DNA of 64,000 nucleotides, taken from NCBI GenBank assembly GCA_015680685.1, contig MNCI01010832.1, positions 74,641-138,640 on the forward strand, written 5' to 3'. This document shows positions 10,134-23,249 of this stretch, piece by piece; position 1 is the first letter of the stretch, and each line of letters begins with the position of its first letter. Source of the DNA: Gnetum montanum. Taxonomy: Eukaryota > Streptophyta > Gnetopsida > Gnetales > Gnetaceae. Made by a program: the position numbers and the translations under genes. The notes beneath the pieces were generated by a model. That model ran no database searches. It saw only the letters and a program-made list of their open reading frames with translations, and was not told where the DNA came from.

Positions 10134-13100
10134 TTAAATTAAATAATTAACCCTATGCAAATTTCTAGGTTATGATAGAAATTTTGCTTCAATAATAAAA
10201 AGGTAAAGAGTAAGAGGAAAACCTTGTCTTATTGACCTATGAATAGAGAAGGAAGAAGTGATACCAAATGTATTAGTTATTCTAGAAGTAGTATTTGAGA
10301 ATAAACGTTTCACCATATGCAAAATGAAGTTACACTTAATGTTGTCATAAGTCTTTGCATAATCAAGCTTCATAACGATAATATTTTGACCCTCATCTTC
10401 TACCTATTCGAGACCTTCCCAAGTAGCAACCACATTATTTCAAATATATCTACTACTAACAAAACCTGTTTGTTTGCTGAAGGGAAATAATAGGAAAAAT
10501 AATTTTCTTCAAACGTAATGCTAAGCATTTAGTTCAAATTTTATACATCATGTTAAGAAGCATGATGGATTATTACTTGGAGATATTAGTAAGATCCCCA
10601 AACTTGGGTAAAAGTTTTTCCAAAGAAATTTTGATCCCAAAGAACCAGCATGGATAGCCTTGCTAATAACATAGAAGATATTTTTGCCAATAAGATCCCA
10701 ATGATTTCTTAAAAAAGTATAACCTAGAGCCTTAACAATGATCATTTAAAAACATGCCTCTTAAAGAGCATCTTGAGTAATGTCAACTTCTAAAATTGGC
10801 AATATAGTAGAATTAAACAGAATAAGATAATTAACTATAACTACCTCAAAGGAAGAAATATCCATAAGGGTAGTAGTAAATAAAGCTTCAAAATGATTTC
10901 TAAGGTAGAAAAGGAGCATGTTATGGTCAATGATGATTATACCATCAACTAAAATTTCTTTTAAGGAATGCAAAGGAAATGAACTATTTAGATATTTAAA
11001 AAATTCCTTACAATGTTCATCTTACACTTTTAACCAAGTCTACTTTTTGTTAAGGTGCTTTGTGACCTATAAACATCTTATTATTGAGTAGTTGATCGAG
11101 CTCTAGTCAAATTCTTGTGAACTTGTAAGGTGAAATGATCTTGAACCAACTGATCTAAAAGTCATCAAATAATAGCTTGAATGTTTTTATACTCTTTTCT
11201 AGCATGAGAGGCCACTTTCTTACTATAATAGTAAGCAAAGTCCTACACTCTAAAAGTAGCAAAATGCCACCCTTAAATCCAACCCACTTGACTTGAGGAT
11301 CTTGGTTCAACATTCCAAAACTTGAGAGAATTTGTTATGTAGTAGGAGATGAGAAATAATTACTATGTAATCAAAAAAGATAAAAATTATGTTTAAGGTA
11401 GATGTCATTAATCTAGATTGACATGGTGATGGGAACATGATCTGATAGAATTGCATGTTGATGAGTAAAAGTAGCTAGCTAGAAAGAAATAGTGAAAAAA
11501 TAAAACCTATCCAACCAATTGCAAATGTGAGCTTACCAAAGATGAGGATTACTCTAGGTATATCTATGAATAAGATCACTTGTTGAAGCATCATCCTTAT
11601 TTTCCTTAAAATTAGACCATTTTTATACTTATTTTTTGGAAATAAAAAAAGGCACATCCCTAGCTTATCATAAAAAAAACTCTATGACCTCCAAAGGCAC
11701 ATCCCTAGCTTACCATAATAGAGCACATTGTATAAAATCATTAGGATCATAAACTAAACATATACCAAAAGGACCATGTAAGAAGGAGAAGATTTTCTAA
11801 ATAACTTTGTGACCTAAATTAAAATCACTCTATATAAGCTTATCTTTCTAATAAAAGGAAAAGAAAATGGCAACACCACCTTTTCTACACTCATGTGAAG
11901 TGGAAATATCTAATAAGTGAGTAAGAAACCAATGGGCTAAAAAGGACAAATGTTTGACTGAAATTTTAATTTCCTAAAAAGAATAAAATCAAAAGAAATA
12001 TTTAAACTATAGAGAAACTTGCTTGCACATTTCCACCGAAGTCAATTAGTCAAGCCTTAGACATTCTAAGATAAGATATTTATGGGTAAGAAAAGGAAGT
12101 ATCTTGTAAAATATCCTTAAAAAGATTGTAAACTCAAGATATCAACTTTCATAACATATGAGAAAATAGCAAAAAATTTGCTTGTAGTAACTAGCAAAAT
12201 AAAATTAGTCATTGGAGAAGAAGTAGATTGGTGAACTTTGGCTGATGATGATTTAACTCTTTTTCTCCCACTAACTTCCACAAAATCATAATTTTTAATT
12301 GAGTCCTTAAATTATTTTGAAGAGGTAGCTTGTGTTTGAGAACCTAACTTGATTGTTAAAGCAAATTGTGATACCTGCAACTAGTTGGAAGAACTAGAAG
12401 AGGAATAAGGTTTAAAGACATTTCTAGAAGAGGTTCTAAGATTAAAATTTTCTAATTATGGTTGGAACTTTGGTACATATAATGAACATCATTTTTTAAG
12501 CTTAGTTAATCATTTTTTCTTGGCCAATAAGGGACATGCAGAAATATGATGCTTGGCCTGATGACAATAGCTGTAGGAATTAGAAAGATAAAAATAATCT
12601 AGTTTTTGAGTAAATAATTCTCCACTTGCTACAAGGATTAAGTAGTTCTTATTTTATAAGATATCTAGTTCAATACAATAGCGATGGAAATGGCTATCAT
12701 TAACCGTAATTTCATTATATGAAATAATATGACCTAGGATATGCACTTTGTCCTTCTCCACAGTATAAATTATTAAGAAAAGATTTGACATCTCAAGATA
12801 GTAGGAAATAATATTATAAGCTATAGCATTAACATTAAAATCAAATTTTCAAACTAGTGTAATAAGAGTTGCTTTACACGCTAGAAAAATCTAAATGAAA
12901 AGAGCCTTCTTAACTTGGGAGGCATTAGAGAGTTCTACAACAATAAATTTACAGGCACAATAATGAGCATGAGAAACTTGGATACCTTGGGATTAAATAG
13001 TATTTTTAACTTTTGTAACCATAGTCACTAAACGAGATTAAACACCAACAATTTTAAGAAAAATGAAATGACCAACAAAATCTTTTAAAATAGCATTAAA

Positions 13101-13186
13101 AACATGATTTGGAAGATGAAAATCAATAATAGGGATATTGAAGCATCTTTATTATGAGGACTGGAAGCATTGGGTGAATCTTCCAT
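10134..13186 (-). pseudogene. L1-type LINE: ORF1, endonuclease and N-terminal RT (broken)
   Basis: Minus strand. ORF1 seems to start at 13186 (MEDSPNASS). A zinc-knuckle relic YCHQAKHHISAC lies near 12585-12550; the first Cys is Tyr. A second protein follows: an endonuclease end with ICNWLDRFYF and SDHVPI (about 11535-11415; L1 family RLDRF and SDH.P), a linker with DGIIIIDHN (10940), then RT with KQTGFVSSRYI.NN (10480), MKLDYAKTYDNIK (10373; the first catalytic Asp is kept) and IRQGFPLTLYLFIIEAKFLS (10235-10175). Stops and frameshifts are frequent. The rest of RT is at 6646-5260. LINEs copy themselves by nicking target DNA and priming RT on it. Confidence 0.8.
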
Positions 13187-13455
13187 GGTAAATCTTAAAA
13201 GAAACCCTTTCTCTTTCTCTTTTCTTTCATTGGCCCCCTTTCTTGCAAGATTTACCTAAGCTAATTTTATGCATTAACATTAAATTAGTTTGATAATTTA
13301 ACTAGAATTACTCGGGTAAGGTGGAAAAAGACGCTAAAGAGTAGGACAATCAAGTTTTGATTATGCATTGTTTCTTTGTTAAAATTGAAATTATCAATTG
13401 TCATAACTAAAACTCAATGAATATGACTATATATATCCTTAGAGTATGCAGATAA
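13187..13455. other. Probable LINE 5' leader; no gene
   Basis: AT-rich stretch between the LINE ORF1 start and the next LTR. A C/T-rich run at 13203-13255 would be purine-rich on the LINE sense strand. No other signal is seen. Confidence 0.4.
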
Positions 13456-14329
13456 TGAAGAGTCTTTTAGTTGGCTACATCGATGCATATGTGCATCAAT
13501 ACACATATATTAACACTTTGATGCATCCCCGTTGACATAACCTCTAATATGTTGATGCATATGTGTTTATGTTGGTCCATCTAAAGCTTATATAAATGTG
13601 TGCACCATCTGCATTTAGGGGCCTTTGGTCATTTTTGTAGCAAATCTTCTGTAGTTTGCTTTTGTAGCACTTAGCTAAGTTTCCCTTTCAGTTCCCATAG
13701 TATGCAATGAACTAATGAAATAGAGTTTTATTTGAGTGGCATTGTACCTAGACATAATTCATGAACAACAATAAAATCAACATTGATTCCTTCCATTATA
13801 GCACTTAGATTAGCACTTAGTTTATGTTCAAGCACTTTGATTTTGAATGCACTTTACCTTCCTACACTTAGAGGAAATTAATATATTATTTAATAACAAC
13901 ATAATATATTAGTGTTTGGTAATCCTAGTAGTGAATGCTTAGTTTGTCCAATGGTATATACTTGGTAACCCTAGTATCATTAATACAAGTTCAAGATGGA
14001 TACAGAAAGTGAAAATAGATACTTCACATTTAGGATAGTTTGGATTACTCTTAAGTCCATAGTTATTTAGAGATTAATATTTTAAACACTCTTTTACTTT
14101 AAATATTTTAATCATAAAAATACAAAAAATATAAATATCTTATGCCTCGATCCCACTTAACCATACACAAAGAACTAACATAAGTAATGATTGGGAAGGT
14201 AATGACCAATAACTAACACACAATTGTCTATGACACCTAAGATCAGGATAGTCCATGGAATTTGACTAGATTGTGTGTGAATGCTTGTGATCTATATGGT
14301 TAGGTGTAGGAAACTCTCATCACTCATTA
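13456..14329 (+). repeat. Athila-type 5' LTR
   Basis: The proposed start is TGAAGAGTC; the end at CATCACTCATTA (CA decayed to TA) is firmer. Inside are GATGCATATGTGCATC-type inverted words in U3, a TATA box at 13589-13597, AATAAAA near 13770 and the twin motif (13915 TTGGTAATCC, 13971 TTGGTAACCC). A faint primer-binding site (CATTGCTGAGG) follows. Its last 165 bases match 40290-40455 closely. Confidence 0.65.
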
Positions 14330-14480
14330 TTTACATCATTGCTGAGGTTGTCTATCTCTATTATGAGCTAAGTATTCTAGATAATTGAATTATATAAAGA
14401 TTCTTGTAGGAAGGTAATGAACCATCATTAGTGAAATAGTAATATTTTATTTAAGGCACACTATAAGAACAAACTAAAAT

Positions 14481-17110
14481 ATGTCTTCTCCTTATAGGGT
14501 TGATTCCCCACTCATGGATGATTCTACAAAACTTCATATCGAAATAAGAAAGAATTCAGATGAAGTACCCCAACAACTTAAGGTGGTTTATACTCATCTG
14601 TATCAATACTATTCGAACTTCACTTTTATCGTTCACCAAGATGAGTAGTTGAGGTAGCAATAATTGGAGGAAAACATTATGTTGCCACCTCATTAAGCCA
14701 TTTCATCAATGTTCATGGTAGCATTGACAAAGCTGGGCCTTAAAGTAGTCATTGCAGAGTACCAAGTAATATATCATCTCTCTAGGGATTATTAACCTAT
14801 GGAGGTCCAACTTCAAAAGTTTAAACTCATGGAGGCTTTCCATAAAGCTTCTAAAGAAAATAGGGTTTTGATTATACTAACATTACAATCAATAAAGGAG
14901 GACAAAGAATCTCCATCAAGTAGATCTTAATGTCAAGGCCCTCCTCACTTGAATGAAGATAACATGATCTACTAATTGTTATGTTCAATCTTGTAAGAAA
15001 CCATGACAAGGAGAAAGCTAAAACCAAAATTCAGAGAATATTAAGGCCAAGGTCTTCCAATCATCAAGAAAGAAAATAACCAAGGGATCAGATAATAAAA
15101 GCACATCAACACAACTCTCCTAGCTCTCCATCCTCACCATCTTTCTTATCATCTAGCTCTAATGAGAAAGAGCATGATTGATAATGAAGGAGAAATAATT
15201 GAAATTAAGGTGGGGATAATAGAAGAACCTATCATAGAGATGAAAGAAAAGAACATAGAAAATAGCAAGAAGAAGACAAACATCATTAGGAAAGAAGGCT
15301 TAGTAGTGCACATCATAAGAGACATGACCTTCGTAGGGGATACCATGAACAAGATGACTATTATGAATCATTACTTGGTACAAAGAGCATTATCAACATT
15401 TATGAGATGGTTCATATTTTTACCAAACATCAAAGAAATAGCCAGATCAAATAACTTGATATGAACAATATCCCTAAGTTTAAGGAAGGCTACAATGTTG
15501 ATCCATAAATACCATCTACAAGCCTTCCATGATGCTTGTGCCTTTCAAAAATTTGAAATAATTGGTGGAGGCTTAAGTTATTCTCTAGGACACTCATAAA
15601 GAAAGCAGAAAGTTGATACTAGTCCTTGAAACTTAAATTTGTTTGTAGATGAAGTACAATGATAGAGTTATTTAATGATAAGCATTAGGCATAATCCTTG
15701 GTGTCCAACTTCAGGAAGTAGAGTTAAGGGTAGAAAAAAGGTAATAATGAATCTCTTGATGCATCCTTGGGCAAATACTATTCTATACTACATCAATGCC
15801 TAGGCCATGGTTTCTCTTAGCGGGAGAAACTTTGTCACATAATAGATGGGCTTAGAATAAAACTAGGGAGACTCTTGGGATATATTCCCAAGGGAGATTA
15901 TCATTAATGAGGATCCATCAGATGCAAAGGCTCATCAACCATGTAGCAATATAAGAAAGGGAGTTTTAAAAAAAGAAAGTATAGAGAAGTAAAATAGAAA
16001 TCCCTGTATTCACCAAAATGAGATCCATCTTTGTAAACCAGTCGACAAAATACCATTAGAGGAGGTTATGTAAAGAAAAAATTTACCAAACCAAAAGTCT
16101 GTCATAGAAATTTTAGCCAAGGTAGAGAAGATGTAAGACTTTCTTGATGAGAAGTTCCAAAAGACACTAAAGATTGTGAAGGAGAAAGAAAAACAAGGAA
16201 GATGAAAGGACAAAGATAGAAGAAGAAAGAAGGGTATAGGGAAGGATTATTACAATAAAAAATGTAAGGTTGCAATAGTAGAGGAGGTTGAATATTTTGA
16301 CTTAGATGATGAGGGATGTGACATCTACTAATATGAATATCCAAAGGGCTATTGCCTAATTCTATCACACTTTTAGGAATATGAGGTGTATGCCTTAAAT
16401 CCAAAATTCATCAAAATGCAAGTACCCATAAGGTTTCCTTATTCACAAGATAAATATAGGTAGTAGTTCCATCAACAATAGTATTATCTAAGTAGGATGC
16501 CACCTCAACCTCAAGACTACTATCAGCGGTGTGATAATGCACAATCATGGGGGATGCTACAACTGAGGTAGCAATACCTTTACTAATAGCTAGATCTATA
16601 TGGATACTATGTCCAACAACAAGTGTAATCAAGTGGCTCTACTATCCACACATCTTCTAACATTACTATATTCTTGAATATTATAAACCTACCACTCCAT
16701 GACCTAAATCTCTTTCTACATATACTTCTCACCACTCACAACATCATGCACCTCATGCCTTCATTCCCTTGCCACTTGCACCACCTATGCAAGGTGAAAT
16801 ATCTTCATAGCCCCAATAGTGGAATGACACAAAAGCCATGAACTTACAAGTGGATGATAATTCAAGTGGTTCTAAGCTTAAACCTTAGAAGAGATCATTT
16901 CTCAAGTCTAATAGTCCACCAAAACCATCATAGGCATCTACGGCTACGGAATCCTCTCAAACTATCCAAGGAATATCTACCAAGCTACCTTCAAACCAAT
17001 AACCCCAAAACATTCAAGCTATCATGTTAACTCATGTAGTAAAAGAATAGATAAATGAAGGATACCTTCCTAGAAAGAGGATACCTTCCTAGAAAGAGGA
17101 ATAATCCTAG
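14481..17110 (+). pseudogene. gag of Athila-like element (heavily broken)
   Basis: The start context ATGTCTTCT at 14481 is shared with the gag at 29334 and 3338. Readable parts: FTFIVHQDE (14620), DMNNIPKFKEGYNVDP (15460-15505), the Gag core, and EGCDIY.YEYPKGYC (16311-16355), the zinc-knuckle relic with the second Cys changed to Tyr and the His changed to Tyr. YALNPKFIKMQ follows, then a Gln/Tyr/Pro-rich tail. The HQDE block groups it with the gag at 29334 rather than the one at 47938. Dozens of stops; an old copy. Confidence 0.65.
17061..17098. repeat. 19-base tandem repeat, two copies
   Basis: GATACCTTCCTAGAAAGAG is repeated exactly, within the broken gag-protease region. A recent slippage duplication. 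Confidence 0.85.
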
Positions 17111-17139
17111 GATTTCTCTAATCTATTTGTAGATTACAA

Positions 17140-17377
17140 AAAATGATCTATGCAAGCTATATTAGACTTAGGTTTTGGTGTGAATTTTATTTTCCAAGAA
17201 ATGTACAAGACATGAAACCTACCTCTACTCAAGAAATGTAATATCAAGTTAAAACTTACAAATCAATTCATTACTATTTTAGTGGGATTAGTAGAGAACA
17301 TTATGGCTACTATTAGTGGATGATCATATCCAATAGATTTCCTAGTTATCCATGTGGGAAATTGCAAGGGTACTTTA
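17140..17377 (+). pseudogene. Athila-type retroviral-like protease fragment
   Basis: The frame reads QAILDLGFGVNFI (17155), then LKLTNQFITILVGLVENIMATI and YPIDFLVIHVGNCKG. The Athila-family protease has ALLDLGASVNLLP with catalytic Asp in DLG; Asp is kept here. The same protein at 31930-32250 continues FPIIMGRAWLST after the last block, but here the match stops at about 17377, where a new LTR seems to begin. So the element is cut in the middle of protease. Confidence 0.7.
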
Positions 17378-19154
17378 TGTTGTATTTACATTGGCTTTTT
17401 CCAACAAGTTATAGACTTGGGTATACTTTATAGCTTTCTAGCACCTAAAACCATCTTTAGTATCCTAGATTTGATGTCCTGCATAATTTGCAACATCATT
17501 TTTAGCCTCCTATCTTTAGCATGCTAGGAATGACATCTTGCATCATCTACCACATCTTTTTGGCCCCTCTCATAATTTCATTGTCTCATGTCATCTAGTG
17601 CATCATTCAATTCCATTTTCAGTTTTGACATTTGGTGTCAACTTTGACATCAATTTCATCTTCAACTTTTAACATCCGAGTTCGAACTTTCAACATCCAA
17701 TGTCAATTTCATTTTTAACATCCAACATTTGATTTCATTCTTATCTTTTGACATTTTACATGAAATCAATTTTGATGTCCTAAGTCAAAATTTCAACATT
17801 TGATATCAAAGTTTCAACGTGTGACATCAACTTTTGATAACTTACATCAAACTTTCAACATCTGACATTAAACTATGTTCTTTACGTCATTTCTCCTATT
17901 CAAAACCTTCTTAAAGCATTTAGAATATTTTGTGGATTCCACTGTGTCATTCCTACATGATCTATGAGGCATTTTCAGCTTATATATAGGAGGACATCCC
18001 TAAATATAAAGCAATTAGCTCTTGCTCAATTTTTTAGATTTTTTAGACATTTCAAAGCTAATCAACATTTTCCTTCTAAGAAACTTGTCAAGTAATTTCA
18101 ACTCCCTTTCTACTTTTCTATCTTTTCCTTGCTAACATATTGTATCCTGTTCATACTAAATTTTTGACATGAAAATATTTGTTAAAAATCATATCAACAC
18201 ACTAGTTTGATCTTCCCTTTGCAATCGTTATCTACTAGTTCTACTACTATTCTTGTTATATCTACATCAGTGCACTCATCAAAGCAAGAATAGGGTAATA
18301 CAACTCCTCATTGGACGTCTATGATTCCTAGTACATATGTTTGAACATATCCTTATAGGTTCCTTTATCTCTATTGTAATCTAGATTTTTCATTTTTTAG
18401 ATTTTTTTATCTCTATTTTTGCCCAAATTTGTTGCAAATCTGTTTTTCTCATGTTTTCCTTCTTAGTTTATACATATTAGTCAATATATTTGTTTTCTTT
18501 TTATACTATTTTCACTTGTCTCTCTACTTTCAATCATGCATCTACACTACACTATATTTTCCCTCTATGTATACATTTTTTAGTTGCTATTTTATGCATG
18601 TAACCATTTTATTTAATACCCACTAACATTGGCAAAATGTTTAACTCAGACTACTAGATTCATCCTTTGATCCCTAAGTTCACTTTCAATTTATGAAAGA
18701 TTATCTGAAAGGTTAGTTTTCCTAGACTACTAGTGACCACAAATTGCATAACTTAGTTTCATGTTAGGTAGTGGTGGTTTCTTCTCATTACGATGATTCC
18801 TATTGTAGCATCTTTGGCACTAGAAGGAGTGCCTCCATAGAATTGAATGTTTTCTAGGATCATTATTTGTTATAACCCTTTTGCAATTTCAACATTTTCA
18901 AATGATTTCCTATTCTTTTATACTTTTTCGCTAAGTGTTGTTGATATTACATTGGCACATAGAGGTCACATCATTTTCTCTCTGTGACCTTTACATAATT
19001 TTTCTAAATAGCTTTTATTGCTAATTCTTTCTGATTTGCCACATCAAAACTTTTGACGTTGCATTAAAACTATGTAATTTTGATGTTTTCCTTGAAATTG
19101 AAGTATAATGTATTTTGTTTCAAGTGCAAACCTATTTTCAGGTACAAGTCAACA
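17378..19154 (+). repeat. Putative long 5' LTR of Tat-like gypsy element
   Basis: A candidate LTR starts TGTTG (17378) and ends CAACA (19154), a 5-base inverted end pair. It lies directly before the Tat-like gag and cuts the previous protease. U3 (17540-17890) is full of TGACATCAAA-like words in both orientations. A TATA-like TATATATAGG is at 17991. No matching 3' LTR is found, so both ends are provisional. Confidence 0.4.
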
Positions 19155-19195
19155 CATTGGTAATTGCCTTGTGTAGTCATCTACTTTAGATATGT

Positions 19196-21190
19196 TCAAG
19201 ATCTATAAGTTGTTGGATCTTAGGAGGAATCAAGCCTTTTCAAGTGGACTAAGCTTGACAAACTCTAAGGTAGCCTATGCTAAATGGGAGCTTGGCTACA
19301 ACTTGACTATTGATGTGTTAAAACTCATGACAAAGTATGAGTAGGCTCATAATTTGCCATCTTTTCTTCCCAATCTTAATCATCCTATTGATCTAGATGA
19401 TGAAGAGACTAAGGATTTGGTAGATTTTATTATGCAATAAGAGAAGATGCATGAGCAATTTCATTTATAAATTGAAGAAGCTAGGATGAAAACATTCTGG
19501 ATTAACTTCTTTGTTCTCATGTCATTAATAGAATAAGAAGAGGTAGTGTTGCTTCTGAGTTTGAAATCCATGTAACAAATGAAGATGAAGAGCAACTAGC
19601 TAGGGAACTTGGCAAAAGTAACTTCCATTCTCATCATCTCGGCTAGTCAAAATAGTACACCTATATTTGATCCAATCTCTACTAAACCATTCAATATCCC
19701 TATTACTACTGCTCTGCTCTACCAACTTTTTCCATCTGATAATGTGAGTAATTTGCATTCAATTTTTCAGTCATATGTGTCACCTTTTGGAACTACTTTT
19801 CATTCTATTCCTTAGCTTGACCTACTATATCATCATTTCAACCTTTTCCATTCTCTACTCTTGCTTCATAGACATTTAGCATTCTACACGCCACAATTTC
19901 CCTTTCAATGGATACTTATCCAACCTAGTTTCTTTGGGTATCCTCACTCTAGCTCTAAGTGGGTACATGCCCTATGCACCTCCTTTCCAAACTTCTTTAC
20001 TAGCTACTATGATCTCATCTATTATCAACTTCCCTAAAATAAATCTCTAACTACTTATACTACTTAATGATATGATGCTACATCTTCAAAACAATGAAGA
20101 TAAAATTGCAAAGGTGCTTAGCTTAGAGGGAAATGTTCCTATTTCCTTACATAAGATCTTAAATAACCCCATCAGCTTTGCAATTCCTTTTCTAATCTTA
20201 CCTAGGGGGGTTTTGCTACCTCCTTTTACTAAGTACAATGGCAAAACAAGATACCCCATGAATCATGTGATCACATTTAAAAATGAATGCATGATTTTGG
20301 CTCCTTACCCTCATATTTTATTGAGATGGTTTTCAAATTCATTAATTAGAAGAGCTTTGGAATGGTATAGGTCCTAAACATATGTATCTATCACCTATTT
20401 AGAGTAACTTCCTGCAACCTTCATTGAACATTTTAAGTTCAATGTACCTTAGAGTACCTGTATGATGTCTTTTTTTGGCATCAAAAAAGCTCCAATTCAA
20501 CCCATCAATAAGTTCATTTCTCAATAAACAACTACCCAAACAAAACTACCATCATTTGGATGAATGTTAACTCTAAAACATATTTGAAGTAACTATTATA
20601 GACTACATTCAGAAGCAGATGGCTTATCCTAAGTTTCATTCTCTGAATGATGCTTTCCTAGCTAGACATATTAAAGAAGCTACCATTCATCACAATGACC
20701 ATAAATTCATGGCAGTTCATAACAAAGCTATCAAGGCTACTAAATAAGAGAAGACATCCATAACTTCTATAGGCATTTTCTCTCTTTCTAAGGGACAAAA
20801 AAATGCTTCCTCAATTACTTCCTTATCTACTCAACTATTTAGACCTAACAGAAGTAGAGATTACTACCCCAAGATACCCATGAAACATATTTTACTCCTA
20901 AAAAATCTTCTTTGGGATGGCCACCTTAAGAAGAAGAAGGTATTTTATCACGTGAAAGCAATCTTCTATCACATTGAGCAGATTTCCATGGATCCTTCTC
21001 AATGGCAACAAGGATACCCTAAGGTGCCTAAAAGGTACAACTACCACAAATATTGCTACTATCATGAAACTACTAGACATGATACAAACAACTATAGAAA
21101 TCTGAAAGATGATGTATAGGATCTCATTGATAAGGAAAAAATAATGGTGGAAAGTGATCCATCCACTATGTGTTCGAATAACCAATAGCT
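19196..21190 (+). pseudogene. gag of Tat-like gypsy element (broken)
   Basis: The start is probably MFKIYKLLDLRR at 19196. The Gag core lies at 20200-20460: LPPFTKYNGK, then PMNHVITFKNEC and LLRWFSNSLIRRALEWYRS, matching the plant Gag pattern of Phe, SL, A..WY. A finger at 21054-21095 reads CYYHETTRHDTNNY, then RNLKDDV..LIDKEKI; the Tat family has C.YH...GH.T..C..L...I..LI..G, and the last Cys is Tyr here. The interval 21190-21700 is low-complexity linker. Stops are mostly TAG or TAA in Gln-like positions. It heads the same polyprotein as the protease at 22090. Confidence 0.65.
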
Positions 21191-21769
21191 AGATGTATTT
21201 TAGAATCCCTTCAAAGCTAGAGAAAGGATTTTGACTTTCAAGCCTAAATACAATGCTACTAAGTCTTTGCCTAAAGAGCCTTATGTCATTCATTGGTCTA
21301 ACTATAACCAATCCAAGTAGTTATCACTCTAACCTCAAAAGCCCTATGTGATTCACTACTCTAACTACACCACATCATCTAATTCAAAGCACTCATTATT
21401 GTCTCCTTATCACATATATGCCATTAATTCTTATCAATCCACTTCTACTTAACATTTTCCATCACCTAGTTTCCATCCTATTGCATCTCATTCTAAACCT
21501 CAAAATACAATTCTATTTATTACAACTTAAACATCTCCTTTTCCTTCACCTTATGTAAAGATTCAGACTCATAGTTAATAGAACAAAGAGTTTCACTTAG
21601 CTAAGCAAAAGAAGAAGATAACTGATGCTTCTAAGAGACCTTCTAAAATAACAAGGAATGGTTTTTTTTTCAACATCTATAGGAAGCTACATCTTCAAGT
21701 AGCCTCCTACCTTATTCTAATATTCTACAACTTATTACAATAGCACCTGCTTCGCAACCATCTCATCCT

Positions 21770-22480
21770 ATGGATAGTAAGGTTATAGAGAAAATGATCC
21801 CTATTATCCACACCAAAGGCACCAACTTGTTCTTATGCAACCTCATGACAAGCTCTATAGAACATCACATTGCACTATATGATGGTCTTAAGAGGATCAT
21901 CATCCCAAGTGACATTCCTACTTGGATGAAAACTATATCCTCTTTTTTCCAAGTCCCTCACTATGGATCAAATAGTCTAAGCTTCTAGGATAAGAACACC
22001 ATGATAGACTTGAAGACAGGTAATATCTATTAACTCCCACTCTACAACACCATCAAAGTGTCTCCAAAAGTTATTATCCCACTAATGCATGTTGATGACA
22101 ACACTAGATCGAACTTGATCACATGGGCTATTATCAAGCATCTCAACCTCTACGATTAGGTAATGTTCAAAGAAACTTGTACTAATCTCATTTTGTTTAA
22201 TGATACATGAGTAAAGATTTTAGGCTCCATTAGAATACCATTCATGGTAGGTAATGCTATGCAATCTAATGTTATTTTTATGGTAATATGTGAGTACCCT
22301 AGTGTTAATAGTATATTAGGATGTCCTTCGCTAACTTGACATAGAGCTATCTTTTCTCCTATACATCAGTAGATCTAAATACTTGTTTGCAATCGTGAGG
22401 TGGTTATCTCTATGGATAAAAAAAATCCCTAGTATCTTTTGCTTACATCAAGAAGCATGTTCCTATCATCTTAGTGGCAA
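21770..22480 (+). pseudogene. Tat-like aspartic protease region (broken)
   Basis: The open stretch 21770-21988 precedes the domain. The protease relic reads VDDNTRSNLITWAIIKHL (22090), ILGSIRIPFMVGNAMQSNVIF (22220), SILGCPSL and AIFSPIHQ.IQILV (22310-22390). The family pattern is (D)DGSS.N, G.I.LP...G, N..LGRPW..., AIPS..HQ..KF. The catalytic motif is Asp-Asn-Thr where Asp-Ser/Gly-Ser is expected, so it is inactive. It cleaves the polyprotein in live elements. Confidence 0.6.
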
Positions 22481-22489
22481 GTTGGCTAA

Positions 22490-23240
22490 AATCCAACTTG
22501 AATTTTTAAGCAAGCCTACAATTTCTTACTCTTCTAAGAACTTATAGGTTACCTCTAATTCTTCAGTCTTGGGCAATGAGTCTCTTTTTGATATTGAATT
22601 CATCGACTTAGGCTTTGGTGAATTAGACATATTCACACCTAAGAAGAAGGATTCTCCTTATTCTTCTTATTCAACTACTTCAAATTTTATTACAAATATG
22701 ATAATCTTAAATCCATAAGCTTTAGTAATCTCTTCTTATTTATCATCTTTTACTTTCCATTAGATGGTGGATGTTTACCAACACATGTTAGGATTTTTAT
22801 TTTACTTGTCTTTTTTTTATTTTCTATTATTATGAAATGGTGGTTAGTAAATTTTCTTTAACTTTTCTCTTTAATTATTTGTTATTCATGTACAATGTTA
22901 AAAATGGTTATTACCTTTGACATGTCGCATTGATTCTAGCTACTACTATGTAGAAAAAAACTAAGTTAAAATTAATGTGAACATCATTTCTTTATATCTT
23001 GAAGATTTTATAATATTTTAATGTACTTACAAAATTTTGACATAACATCAAAAACACTTGATGTTTTATATAATGTCTTTGGTAGTCTTTTCTTCTACCT
23101 TCTTTTTAGTTTACATTAGCATTAGTTCTTCTATTGCTGGTCTCTGGCTACTCTCTCTAGGATCTGCATACAAACAATTAAGATCAAATGAGATAGTTTT
23201 ATTTTATTTTATCTCTAATATGGAATAAAATAAAATGAAT
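22490..23240. other. Low-complexity linker; no gene identified
   Basis: Remains of the plus-strand polyprotein fade out by about 22720. The rest is T-rich with isolated TGACAT/ATGTCA words near 22918 and 23037. No feature can be supported. Confidence 0.5.
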
Positions 23241-23249
23241 GCTTAAAAG

